41,256 nt of DNA, from assembly GCA_050331715.1 (NCBI GenBank), contig JBHJGO010000081.1, positions 1 to 41,256 of the forward strand, given 5' to 3'. Below are positions 34,272-41,256 of this stretch, one piece after another. Origin of the DNA: JBHJGO01 sp050331715. GTDB taxonomy: Bacteria > Cyanobacteriota > Cyanobacteriia > Cyanobacteriales > Microcoleaceae. The notes under the pieces are model-generated. The model saw only the letters and a program-made list of their open reading frames with translations, did no database searches and had not been told where the DNA came from. Made by a program: the position numbers and the translations under genes. The number at the start of each line of letters is the position of its first letter. The first letter of the stretch is position 1.

Positions 34272-35499
34272 AGCTGAGATAGTTCTGCTGGGCCAGAGTA
34301 ATGGTTGTCGTGACGGCAGCCTCTAAGCTACTGACGATCTGGACGGGGAGTTGATCAAAGCAAGCCTTTAAATGCTGTAGTGCTGTATGGTCTGAAAATT
34401 TTGTTTCAGCCGTTCCAGTTAAGCGGAGTACATACTGAGGCAGATGATCGTGGGTGATTCGTTGCTGAATAAACTTGGCAATTTCAGTCCCGACTTCTGC
34501 TAACTCACCTAAATGGCCCAAAAATTGAATCAGAACCACTCGAACCCGGCTAGCATTGCTCACGATTTCCAGACTTTGATGGAGCTGTGAGAGCAGTGGA
34601 GCACTCATGTGTAGGTAATCCTCTTCACCAAAATCGAATAGGAAGGCGAGCTTCCCTTCCGCCTGAATGATGGCGTCTGCTGTTGCTAGGGTCAACCCTT
34701 TTCCATTACAGAGAATACCAATATTTCCGTCAGATTCAAGTAAGTCGATTGAGCAAGCTAGTTGCCTTTCCAGGGAAGGCGTTGCGACCTCAAACTCAGC
34801 TTGGGTTTCGAGGGGGTCAAGTTCGACTTCGTAACGACAGGTTTCAACTACATCAATCAAATCTGGATGGCGATTCAGTGCACCACTGTTCGCAATGACT
34901 TTGCCGTCCAGGGCCATAACCTCTCCCGTTGGGCTGATTCCTAGAGGATTGATTTCGACCAGATCCAGATCCTTATCCACGAAGAGGTGGTACATCCGCT
35001 CCAGGATACTACTTACTTTGAGAATCAGTTCCCCTTCTAGTCCAATATTGACTGCCAAGCGCCGCGCATAGAAAGAAGAGAATTCCTGATTGATCATGAC
35101 TTTCTGTACCTGGGCAATTACCTCATCTGGCATCTCCTCCCCCCCCTGGAGAGAACCTAGCAGCATCGGCCGACGAGAGCGGGGGTCTAGGGTAACTGCT
35201 AGATATAGCTCCTGATCCGCATCGTACTTTACCTCTGCCAATAATACCTGGGGATATTCGTCCAAAATCGGCAGATTGAAGATGGCCTGGGCTGCCGCTA
35301 CCGCATCAATGGTGTTTCCAACAAATTTAATTCCGCCTGCCTTTCCCCGTCCGCCTGCTCGAACTTGAGATTTCAGCACAACGGGATAGGGAATGGTCAA
35401 ACGCTTTAAATCCTGGGCTTGGTCAATCCGCTGAGAGGGCAAAACTGGAATGCCCACCTCACGAAACAAAGCTTTAGCTTGGTACTCAAGTAGATCCAT
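34249..35499 (-). CDS. sucC: Succinate-CoA ligase beta-subunit family protein (ATP-grasp)
   Basis: 416 residues from the ATG at 35499 (MDLLEYQAKALFREVGIPVLPSQ), the start seen across the family; a start 24 bases upstream adds unrelated residues. The ATP-grasp domain has SQVRAGGRGKAGGIKF and, further on, EINPLGI with the acidic metal ligands and ALDGKV. The C-terminal ligase-CoA domain contains GNIGILCNGKGLTLATAD (usual GLAMATMD) and a degenerate LFDFGEEDY in place of NFLDVGGGA, so its phosphohistidine-contacting loop is altered, as in sucD. It is the second gene of a likely operon: glycosyltransferase, sucC, sucD, with gaps of 55 and -23 bases. Confidence 0.87.
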   Translation of the reverse strand: MDLLEYQAKALFREVGIPVLPSQRIDQAQDLKRLTIPYPVVLKSQVRAGGRGKAGGIKFVGNTIDAVAAAQAIFNLPILDEYPQVLLAEVKYDADQELYLAVTLDPRSRRPMLLGSLQGGEEMPDEVIAQVQKVMINQEFSSFYARRLAVNIGLEGELILKVSSILERMYHLFVDKDLDLVEINPLGISPTGEVMALDGKVIANSGALNRHPDLIDVVETCRYEVELDPLETQAEFEVATPSLERQLACSIDLLESDGNIGILCNGKGLTLATADAIIQAEGKLAFLFDFGEEDYLHMSAPLLSQLHQSLEIVSNASRVRVVLIQFLGHLGELAEVGTEIAKFIQQRITHDHLPQYVLRLTGTAETKFSDHTALQHLKACFDQLPVQIVSSLEAAVTTTITLAQQNYLSYEFNSKE

Positions 35500-35554
35500 T
35501 GGATATCTGTATACCTGATGCAACGACTACTTCTTTCAGAACCTCTTTCCAGAA

Positions 35555-37264
35555 CTATGCCTGATCTGAAGGTGCTGAATCCAGACTCCCCTGATGAACA
35601 GTTTTAATCCACTTCAACCGCTTGGGTCGGACTGACATCCGTAGTGTAGTACTTCCAATCACAACAAACCAGTGCAACATATACAAAGTTCCCCGCAGAC
35701 TTTGAAGCAAAATTTGAAAATTGGAGTAAGCGATCGCTGGTTCAACTCGATCCATTCTCACCGATTCAGAAGCAAGGGCAGTCTCACTCTCTGAATTTTC
35801 ACTTTCAGAATTTTCACTCTCTGAATTTTCACTTTCCAAACTTTCTTCGGTCAAACTTTTTTCAGTTAAATTCTTTTCAGTTGAGCTGGCTTCAGCTAGA
35901 TAACTGACTTGAAACTGTCTAATCCGTCGCAAACCAATAATCATCCCTGTAAATGAGCAGAAAATAGTCAACGTGGCCAGCGGTGCTGTTAGTGGGATCC
36001 GCCGCAACATTGCGGCCATCAGAAGATCTGGAATTGTAATTGTTGGCAACAAATACTGGATCATCAGAAATCCCAGAGCATTGAGACTCTTACGGGTTCC
36101 CATGCGATTTCGGATCAGCAATTGCCAGTAGTCTAAATAGCGTTGGTATCCGCCCTCGGCCCACCGGTTGCGTTGATGCCACAGGGCTGACCAGTGAGTT
36201 ACGCCTTCCTCATGAACGGGCGGAAAAGTGAGCAGCTCGATACCCCAACGATTGAGATGAAGGCGAAAGGTTAAATCCAGGTCGTCGGTGATGGTTTCTT
36301 CATTCCAGCCCTCGCAGCTCTCCAGGGCGACGCGACGCACAAATTGGCCATTTCCCCGCAGCTCTCCAAAGCCCCCACTGCCAATCCGACCATGCTGCAT
36401 GAATAGATCCAATCCCATTTCAGCGGCTTGAGATTGCGTCCAGAAATTGAGGGGGGCATTAGAAATAGTCTTACGAACTTGAACTGCACCTAACTGTTCA
36501 TTGGTAAATAGCGGAACCACCTGTTGTAACAGATCAGTAGAGACTTGAGCATCCGCATCAAACACCCCTAAGATTTCTCCCTGCACCAGCGGTAGCACCT
36601 GATTGAGTGCGCCTGACTTACCACCTCCAGTTACCTGCCGATGGAGAACTTTTAACTGATCATATTGCTGCTCCAATCGTTTCAGTACTTCTGGTGTTTG
36701 ATCTGTACTGTTGTCGTCAATCACCCAAAGTTCGTAGCAGTCCTTAGGATAGTTTAATTGACACAGATTCTTGACTAAGTCACCAATGACTGCCTCTTCA
36801 TTTTTGGCTGCTACCAGCAGGGAAATGAAGGGCAATTCTTGAGGGAGGCCACCCCGCACTCCTTGACGTAGCTTCCCCCCTTGATATCGAGGATGAGCAG
36901 TGAATAGCTGCAACATCGGGATGGAAATCAAGCCACTCAAGCCTAGAACCAACCAAAATCCCCAGGAAAATAAGTGCAGTGTGATAGTTCCCCCCCAAAC
37001 CACTTTCAGAACAACCGCTGCTTTTCGTCTACGGTTTTGATAACACTGCCTAGGAACTGCAAGGACTTGGGAATGTTCTCGAGGGGAGACGAGCGTCGCA
37101 GTCGGTGCATGGGCTCGAGTAATGGGGTTGGCAGGGGATTCTAAACCAGGGTTGTCGGAAGTTTCAAGCTGTTCTGATTCGGTCGCTTTAGCAAACACTG
37201 ATGGAGGAGATTTTGCTTCAAATGAGTTTGAATTGTCTGAATCTGACCAAGGCTTCTCCGGCAT
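35555..37264 (-). CDS. Membrane glycosyltransferase family 2 (MgdA / beta-monoglucosyldiacylglycerol synthase type)
   Basis: A 569-residue inverting GT2. An N-terminal cytosolic tail (1-80, Ser/Pro-rich) leads to a transmembrane pair (about 88-123). The GT-A domain has VIDDNSTDQT (181-190), DAD (236-238), ITDDLD (325-330) and QRNRW (364-368). Further membrane helices follow at about 395-445 and 510-545. It resembles the processive-type enzymes cyanobacteria use to make monoglucosyldiacylglycerol, the precursor of galactolipids, but other GT2 are possible. Unusual is a linker at 461-495 of seven degenerate pentapeptides (STEKN, LTEKS, LTEES, LESEN, SESEN, SESEN, SESET), from 15-bp tandem DNA repeats. 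It is the first gene before sucC-sucD. Confidence 0.85.
   Translation of the reverse strand: MPEKPWSDSDNSNSFEAKSPPSVFAKATESEQLETSDNPGLESPANPITRAHAPTATLVSPREHSQVLAVPRQCYQNRRRKAAVVLKVVWGGTITLHLFSWGFWLVLGLSGLISIPMLQLFTAHPRYQGGKLRQGVRGGLPQELPFISLLVAAKNEEAVIGDLVKNLCQLNYPKDCYELWVIDDNSTDQTPEVLKRLEQQYDQLKVLHRQVTGGGKSGALNQVLPLVQGEILGVFDADAQVSTDLLQQVVPLFTNEQLGAVQVRKTISNAPLNFWTQSQAAEMGLDLFMQHGRIGSGGFGELRGNGQFVRRVALESCEGWNEETITDDLDLTFRLHLNRWGIELLTFPPVHEEGVTHWSALWHQRNRWAEGGYQRYLDYWQLLIRNRMGTRKSLNALGFLMIQYLLPTITIPDLLMAAMLRRIPLTAPLATLTIFCSFTGMIIGLRRIRQFQVSYLAEASSTEKNLTEKSLTEESLESENSESENSESENSESETALASESVRMDRVEPAIAYSNFQILLQSLRGTLYMLHWFVVIGSTTLRMSVRPKRLKWIKTVHQGSLDSAPSDQA
35775..35879 (-). repeat. In-frame 15-bp tandem repeats in the glycosyltransferase linker
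   Basis: Clear units on the plus strand: TCTGAATTTTCACTT (35790-35804), TCAGAATTTTCACTC (35805-35819) and TCTGAATTTTCACTT (35820-35834), with more diverged units on both sides. Each unit adds five residues. Confidence 0.85.
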
Positions 37265-37465
37265 AATCTGAGATGTGTGGGTTAAATGTTTAAAACTAAT
37301 CTAAGGAGCTAGGAAACAGGGCTTAACATTAATTTATAGTAAGGAGTATGGCATCTTGAGGAACATTTTGGGCAATTGATTCCCTGACCAATCATGACTA
37401 ACCCTGCTCCACTGTCCCACCGAATCAGTTAAATTGGGTAGGGGAGTTTTTGAAGGAGGTGGAAA

Positions 37466-37855
37466 ATGTCAGAATCATCAGCGGCAGTCATTGCCCAGCT
37501 CAAAGCTGCTGACCGACGAGAGGTTGGCGTCTATCTGCCTTACTATGATGAAAAGTTGCGGAAATACATACCCCATTCCATCAGTCTTTATAAGGAGAAA
37601 AATCTGGAAGGGGCTCGTGAAATCGATGGGGGCGAAGACATTCCCTTCGTCGCAACCTGGAGTGTCTCATCACTTCCGGCTGACCTTACCCACTGCCGGG
37701 TTCAGTTCGATGGCAATGCTGATTTGAACTATGCCGTGACGTTGCAAAATTATGAGTTCCTGCGATATTTGATTGAGGTTCTACAGAATTTTGGTCGAAA
37801 TCGGGTGATCGATTTTTCTCAAGAGTTTTACAAAAAGCTACTTCAGGTTGACTAG
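37466..37855 (+). CDS. ebsA: EbsA-type type IV pilus biogenesis protein
   Basis: 129 residues, cytosolic, no signal peptide. The pattern VGVYLPYYDEKLRKYIPHSISLY, then LEGAREIDGGEDIPFVATWSVSSLPADLT and CRVQFDGNADLNY matches cyanobacterial EbsA as I remember it. EbsA was found in Synechococcus elongatus as a pilus-assembly partner needed for biofilm self-suppression. A strong Shine-Dalgarno AAGGAGGT (37453-37460) with a five-base spacer fixes the start. It lies upstream of the BioD-like gene (90 bases) on the same strand. The name is from recall of the family pattern rather than a search. Confidence 0.72.
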   Translation: MSESSAAVIAQLKAADRREVGVYLPYYDEKLRKYIPHSISLYKEKNLEGAREIDGGEDIPFVATWSVSSLPADLTHCRVQFDGNADLNYAVTLQNYEFLRYLIEVLQNFGRNRVIDFSQEFYKKLLQVD

Positions 37856-37945
37856 GTCAAAATAGCCCCTAGGATGGATGAGCAAGGGAGTGGTGTCGTG
37901 GCAGCAGATCAGTCGTTTTAGCGTGTAGTTGAGGAGTTTGTAGGA

Positions 37946-39016
37946 GTGGCCAAGCCCACGAAATGTCTATTGATTGGTTCAACAAAGCCCTATAGTGGCA
38001 AGTCTGCAATTGCCCTTGGAATTGCAGATCAATTGCAGCAGAGAGGGTTAAAGGTTGCCTACGGTAAGCCTCTGGGAACAATAATAGAGCCGGATGAGAC
38101 CCTGGATGCAGATGTGGAATTCATTGCTCAGCATCTCTCGTTGGCATCTGAACAGGTGTTTCTGCCACTGCTGCTCCACCAGGAGGCCAACATTTATCGT
38201 CGGGTTCAGGGTCAAGATCCAACAAATTATCAGGATACGGTTCGACAATGGGCCCAGAAGAATTCTAGTGATGTGCTCCTCGTTGAGGGGGCGGGCAGTC
38301 TTCAGGAAGGATATTTATTCGGTCTATCCTTATCGCAAATCGCTGAGGCCCTGGATGCAGCCGTGGTTTTGGTCGAATGCTTGGGATCACCGCTCAACTT
38401 AGATGATCTGCTGTTCGCCCAGGCTCAACTCAGTGACCGTCTGATCGGGATTGTAGTGAATGACTTGATCGAGAGCCAGCAGGAAGAAGCGGTTACCCTG
38501 GTCAAGCCTTTTCTCGAACAGCATCATATCCCCGTTTTGGGACTTTTGCCTCGCAATGCTCTTCTACGTAGCGTCAGCGTTGAGGAGCTGGCGAAGCGCC
38601 TACAGGCTCAGGTCTTGTGCGGTGCAAATCACCTGGATGTAATGGTTGAGAGCTTGAGCGTTGGAGCGATGAATGTTAGCGCTGCCATGAAATATTTCGA
38701 CCGTTCCCGCAATATGGCTGTGGTGACCGGGGGCGATCGCACCGATATTCAACTGGCTGCCCTGGAGAAATCTACTCATTGCTTGATTTTGACCGGACAG
38801 ATCATTCCTGATCCAATTGTGATTAACCGGGCAGAGGATCTGGAGGTTCCAGTTCTATCCGTTGACCTGGATACCTTGACAACAGTAGAAATTATTGACC
38901 AGGCTTTTGGCAAAGTTCGATTGCATGAGGATCACAAGATTGAATGCATTGCCCAGCTAATGAGTGAACACTTCAATCTGACTCAGCTTCTCCAGGCATT
39001 GCAACTGGAGGGTTAA
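37946..39016 (+). CDS. Phosphotransacetylase-like / BioD-like protein with DRTGG domain
   Basis: 356 residues. The N-terminal P-loop domain of dethiobiotin-synthetase type (GSTKPYSGKS, about 11-20; DVLLVEGAGSLQEG with its catalytic-type acid) resembles the N-terminal part of large phosphate acetyltransferases. The C-terminal DRTGG domain (about 225-340) has AMNVSAAMKYFDRSRNMAVVTGGDR. The acetyl-transferring C-terminal domain of Pta is absent, so the enzyme name is misleading and the role is probably regulatory or as an ATP-using ligase. The start is GTG, with GAGGAG nine bases upstream (37931-37936). It is followed by a ketoacyl-ACP synthase after 26 bases. Confidence 0.85.
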   Translation: MAKPTKCLLIGSTKPYSGKSAIALGIADQLQQRGLKVAYGKPLGTIIEPDETLDADVEFIAQHLSLASEQVFLPLLLHQEANIYRRVQGQDPTNYQDTVRQWAQKNSSDVLLVEGAGSLQEGYLFGLSLSQIAEALDAAVVLVECLGSPLNLDDLLFAQAQLSDRLIGIVVNDLIESQQEEAVTLVKPFLEQHHIPVLGLLPRNALLRSVSVEELAKRLQAQVLCGANHLDVMVESLSVGAMNVSAAMKYFDRSRNMAVVTGGDRTDIQLAALEKSTHCLILTGQIIPDPIVINRAEDLEVPVLSVDLDTLTTVEIIDQAFGKVRLHEDHKIECIAQLMSEHFNLTQLLQALQLEG

Positions 39017-39052
39017 GCCTTTGAGGTTAAGCCGTTGGGGTTATGCAGGTTG
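39011..39052. repeat. 14-bp tandem repeat spanning a stop and the next start codon
   Basis: GGTTAAGCCTTTGA (39011-39024), GGTTAAGCCGTTGG (39025-39038) and GGTTATGCAGGTTG (39039-39052). The first unit supplies the TAA stop of the BioD-like gene, the third supplies the ATG of the ketoacyl synthase. Confidence 0.82.
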
Positions 39053-40251
39053 TCGTTACTGGGATTGGTTTGCGATCCTCTCTAGGCTGCTTGGATTCAA
39101 GTTGGCAAAACCTTCTCAGGGGCCAGTGTGGTATTCGCAATCTTCAGCCCTTTGCCGACCTGCCCTCCTATCCCCTGGCCCTGATTGGTAATATTCCAGT
39201 TAATTTATCGGAACTCACACAAATATTAGTTGCTGAAGCGGTTCAAGACGCTCAACTGCAGCTTCCTCTAAAAGAATGTGGGGTTGTGATCGGTTCTAGC
39301 CGAGCCTATCAGGGAGAGTTGGAAAAGTTAAACGGTGCGTTGCGCTTTGCTCGTCAAGGTTGTCAAAGGGGATGGGAAAAATTGGGTGGTACGTTAGGCG
39401 TTGCTAACGATACCCTACTAAATTCTCTACAGTCCCAGCAGAAATTCCTGCACGCACTCCCCGCTCAACTTTCAGCCCAGGTCGCAGGCCAGGTGGGCAC
39501 CCTCGGGCCGGTATTGGCTCCGATGGCAGCTTGTGCAACCGGATTGTGGGTCATGGCCCAAGCCTATGAACTCATCCGCATAGGCCAATGTCAGCAGGTG
39601 ATTGCGGGAGCAGTTGAGTCTCCGGTGACGCCCTTGAGTTTGATTGGATTTCAGCGAATGGGAGCCTTGGCACAGACAGGAGCCTATCCCTTTGACCGTC
39701 AACGAGAAGGGCTAGTTTTGGGAGAGGGGGGCGCAGTTTTCATCTTGGAATCAGAGGAAACAGCCAGACAGCGCGGAATTAACCCCCATGGCAAAGTGCT
39801 TGGATTTGGTCTAACCGCAGATGCCTGTTCCCGCAATCGGCCCGACCCGAACAGTCGTAGTGCATTGTCTGCCATTAATACTTGCCTAAAACGTAGTGAA
39901 CTGTCCACGGCTGACATTGGCTATATTCATGCCCATGGGACTGCCACCCGATTAAATGATGCTCATGAGGCTCAATTGATTCAAACGATCTTTCCATCAG
40001 GGGTTCCCGTCAGCTCGACCAAAGGTGCAACCGGACATACCCTGGGAGCCTCTGCTGCTCTGGGAATTGCCTTTGGATTGATGGCATTGAAACATCAGGT
40101 TTTGCCACCTTGCGTGGGATTGAGGGATTTGGAATTTGATCTGGATGTCTCGCAATCAGCACGGGAAACAGCACTGAAGTCCTTGCTCTGTCTCAGCTTT
40201 GGATTTGGAGGACAGAACGGAGCAATTGTCTTGGGAAAATCCGCTCCGTAG
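39043..40251 (+). CDS. Beta-ketoacyl-ACP synthase (KAS II/FabF-like)
   Basis: Condensing enzyme of fatty acid or polyketide synthesis, 402 residues. The thiolase fold has active Cys164 (MAACATG), His298 (HAHGTAT), Lys327 and His332 (STKGATGHT), giving the Cys-His-His set. It diverges from canonical FabF in length of the region before the Cys (an Arg/Gln-rich stretch GALRFARQGCQRGWEK), so it may be a second, specialised KAS rather than the housekeeping FabF. It likely forms an operon with the BioD-like gene, 26 bases upstream, the join being a 14-bp repeat. A weak hairpin follows. Confidence 0.93.
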   Translation: MQVVVTGIGLRSSLGCLDSSWQNLLRGQCGIRNLQPFADLPSYPLALIGNIPVNLSELTQILVAEAVQDAQLQLPLKECGVVIGSSRAYQGELEKLNGALRFARQGCQRGWEKLGGTLGVANDTLLNSLQSQQKFLHALPAQLSAQVAGQVGTLGPVLAPMAACATGLWVMAQAYELIRIGQCQQVIAGAVESPVTPLSLIGFQRMGALAQTGAYPFDRQREGLVLGEGGAVFILESEETARQRGINPHGKVLGFGLTADACSRNRPDPNSRSALSAINTCLKRSELSTADIGYIHAHGTATRLNDAHEAQLIQTIFPSGVPVSSTKGATGHTLGASAALGIAFGLMALKHQVLPPCVGLRDLEFDLDVSQSARETALKSLLCLSFGFGGQNGAIVLGKSAP

Positions 40252-40299
40252 CATTGTTAGCTTTGATGACTTCCAATTCAACTGCATAAGCTGTTTAAC

Positions 40300-40318
40300 A
40301 CCAGAAATATATTCTGGT
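40300..40318 (+). terminator. Small hairpin after the ketoacyl synthase
   Basis: ACCAGAA, five-base loop ATATA, TTCTGGT: seven perfect pairs, without a following U-run. Lies in the 105-base gap before the RTX-type gene; it may be a weak terminator or an operator. Confidence 0.4.
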
Positions 40319-40356
40319 AGTTCTATGTTCACTGTTGATTAGCTTAAATCGCATCT

Positions 40357-41256
40357 ATGCTAAACCAGGAATTTCAAGCCCTCAGCACAGACAATCCTCT
40401 TCTAATAGGTGTTACAGCTGAATTTAATGGCACTCCGTTGAATGACTCCCTCCTAGGGAGCGAAGAACCAGACACTCTATTCGGTTTTACGGGCAACGAC
40501 ACAATTGAGGCTCTCGGAGCAGACGACCTGATTCTAGGAAATGAAGACAATGATTGGCTCAATGGTAATCAGGGCAATGACAGCATTTTCGGTGGCCAGG
40601 GCGAAGATTCCATATATGGCGGACAGGGTAGTGATTTTGTAGCAGGAAACAAAGCTATTGACTGGCTCAGCGGAAACAAGGCTGAAGATATTCTCTATGG
40701 GGGTCAGGAAAGTGACTCCATGTATGGAGGCCAGGGAAATGATTCCCTTTATGGAGATCAGGGAAATGATTGGCTCTACGGCAATAAAGGCATTGATCTA
40801 CTAATCGGTGGCCCCGGTGCAGATGTTTTCGTATTGAATGATGGTAGTGAAGGGGCCTCTGGAGAAGATCGGATTGTAGACTTCGAGCCAGCCGAAGATG
40901 AAATCCAATTGGCTGAGAGTCTGACAGTAGATGGTATTACACTTGAAACTGATGCGGATGGTAATACGATTATTCGCTTAGCTGAAACGGAAACAATTCT
41001 GGCAATTCTAGATGGAGTTGATAGTGATGATCTAGACTCCAGCAATTTCGGCGAAGATGGCAATACTGAGATACCACGAAACGATGAACCGGAACCTGAG
41101 CTGGAACCGGAACCCGAACCTGGGCCGGAACCAGAACCCGAACCTGGGCCTGAGCCAGAACCCGAACCTGAGCCTGGGCCGGAGCCAGAACCAGAAGCAG
41201 AACCTGCACCTGAGCCTGGAGACGTACGTGAACGCGAACCTGAAGAACATGGCAAT
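40357..41256 (+). CDS. RTX-type calcium-binding repeat protein with Pro-Glu tail, 3' partial
   Basis: Open from the ATG at 40357 to the end of the window (300 codons, no stop), so the gene continues. The N-terminus lacks a Sec signal peptide, consistent with type I secretion. Residues about 35-165 form about 13 RTX nonapeptides of GGxGxDxLx type (QGNDSIFGGQGEDSIYGGQG, then SDFVAGNKAIDWLSGNKAED). Several are degenerate, with Asn or Lys for Gly, giving fewer calcium sites. GADVFVLND near 160 starts the C-terminal beta-roll-linked domain with EDRIVDFEPAEDEI. From about 247 is a Pro-Glu-rich repeat (PEPEPEPGPEPEPEP), encoded by a 24-bp minisatellite, leading to RERE-type residues. Function: extracellular adhesin or surface protein, not resolvable further. 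Confidence 0.9.
   Translation, partial: MLNQEFQALSTDNPLLIGVTAEFNGTPLNDSLLGSEEPDTLFGFTGNDTIEALGADDLILGNEDNDWLNGNQGNDSIFGGQGEDSIYGGQGSDFVAGNKAIDWLSGNKAEDILYGGQESDSMYGGQGNDSLYGDQGNDWLYGNKGIDLLIGGPGADVFVLNDGSEGASGEDRIVDFEPAEDEIQLAESLTVDGITLETDADGNTIIRLAETETILAILDGVDSDDLDSSNFGEDGNTEIPRNDEPEPELEPEPEPGPEPEPEPGPEPEPEPEPGPEPEPEAEPAPEPGDVREREPEEHGN
41110..41187 (+). repeat. 24-bp in-frame minisatellite coding a Pro-Glu-Gly repeat
   Basis: 24-base units starting GAACCCGAACCTGGGCC at 41110 and 41134; the third (41158-41187) has six extra bases. It encodes PEPGPEPE-like blocks in the RTX protein. A minus-strand open frame through it is a shadow. Confidence 0.85.

Noticed and set aside
40776..41255. Minus-strand Ser-Gly-Pro repeat protein at the right edge
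   Set aside because: Mirror of the Pro-Glu minisatellite; the plus-strand RTX frame explains the region.
1..41256. CRISPR array, tRNA, rRNA, insertion sequence or prophage
   Set aside because: No regularly spaced identical repeats with unique spacers, no cloverleaf or transposase motif, and no phage genes were seen.

Overview
The window looks like a chromosomal segment from a filamentous, non-picoplanktonic cyanobacterium. The evidence is ferredoxin-type glutamate synthase, an RNase E with the cyanobacterial C-terminal arginine stretch, cytochrome c6 beside the copper-responsive PetR/PetP pair, an EbsA-type pilus protein, DUF1997, and at least twelve HIP1 octamers (GCGATCGC). There is no phage, transposon, CRISPR array, tRNA or rRNA. 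The content is core chromosome with a few accessory surface genes.

Layout. 2-3841 (+): 5'-truncated acyl-ACP/acyl-CoA synthetase, a YlqD coiled-coil protein and the pyruvate dehydrogenase E2 subunit. 3954-8759 (-): glsF, convergent with E2 across a shared hairpin, with a good NtcA site upstream. 9602-10636 (+): a mannose-6-phosphate-isomerase-like cupin behind a structured leader, and an A-type Fe-S carrier. 10859-15908 (+): the str operon rpsL-rpsG-fusA-tuf-rpsJ, followed by a Lon-substrate-binding-domain protein. 16709-17539 (-) pheA; 17730-18311 (+) DUF1997. 18300-24576 (-): rnhB, rne and a fused radical-SAM/DUF2344 protein. 25074-27491 (+): a conserved 64-residue protein, an M20 amidohydrolase and a secreted pentapeptide-repeat protein. 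27574-29644: petJ (-) divergent from petR-petP (+). 29760-33230: a VanY-like carboxypeptidase, an SDR epimerase and a membrane-anchored serine hydrolase. 33366-37264 (-): sucD, sucC and a GT2 glycosyltransferase. 37466-40251 (+): ebsA, a BioD-like/DRTGG protein and a beta-ketoacyl-ACP synthase. 40357-end (+): an RTX-type calcium-binding protein cut by the window edge.

How the genes work together. petJ, petR and petP form a compact copper switch: electron carrier, BlaI-type regulator and BlaR-type protease, with a recognisable petJ promoter and an upstream dyad where an activator would sit. glsF appears to be under nitrogen control. rne-rnhB share an operon with a long, U-rich, repeat-bearing leader.

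The most unusual property is genome-wide in style: at least ten non-coding spacers carry degenerate tandem repeats (periods 7, 11, 13, 14 or 15 bp), several touching start or stop codons. The coding repeats I found have periods of 12, 15 or 24 bp. A second surprise is an 11-base stretch, abutting a start codon of the serine hydrolase, that is perfectly complementary to the conserved core of the cyanobacterial small RNA Yfr1.
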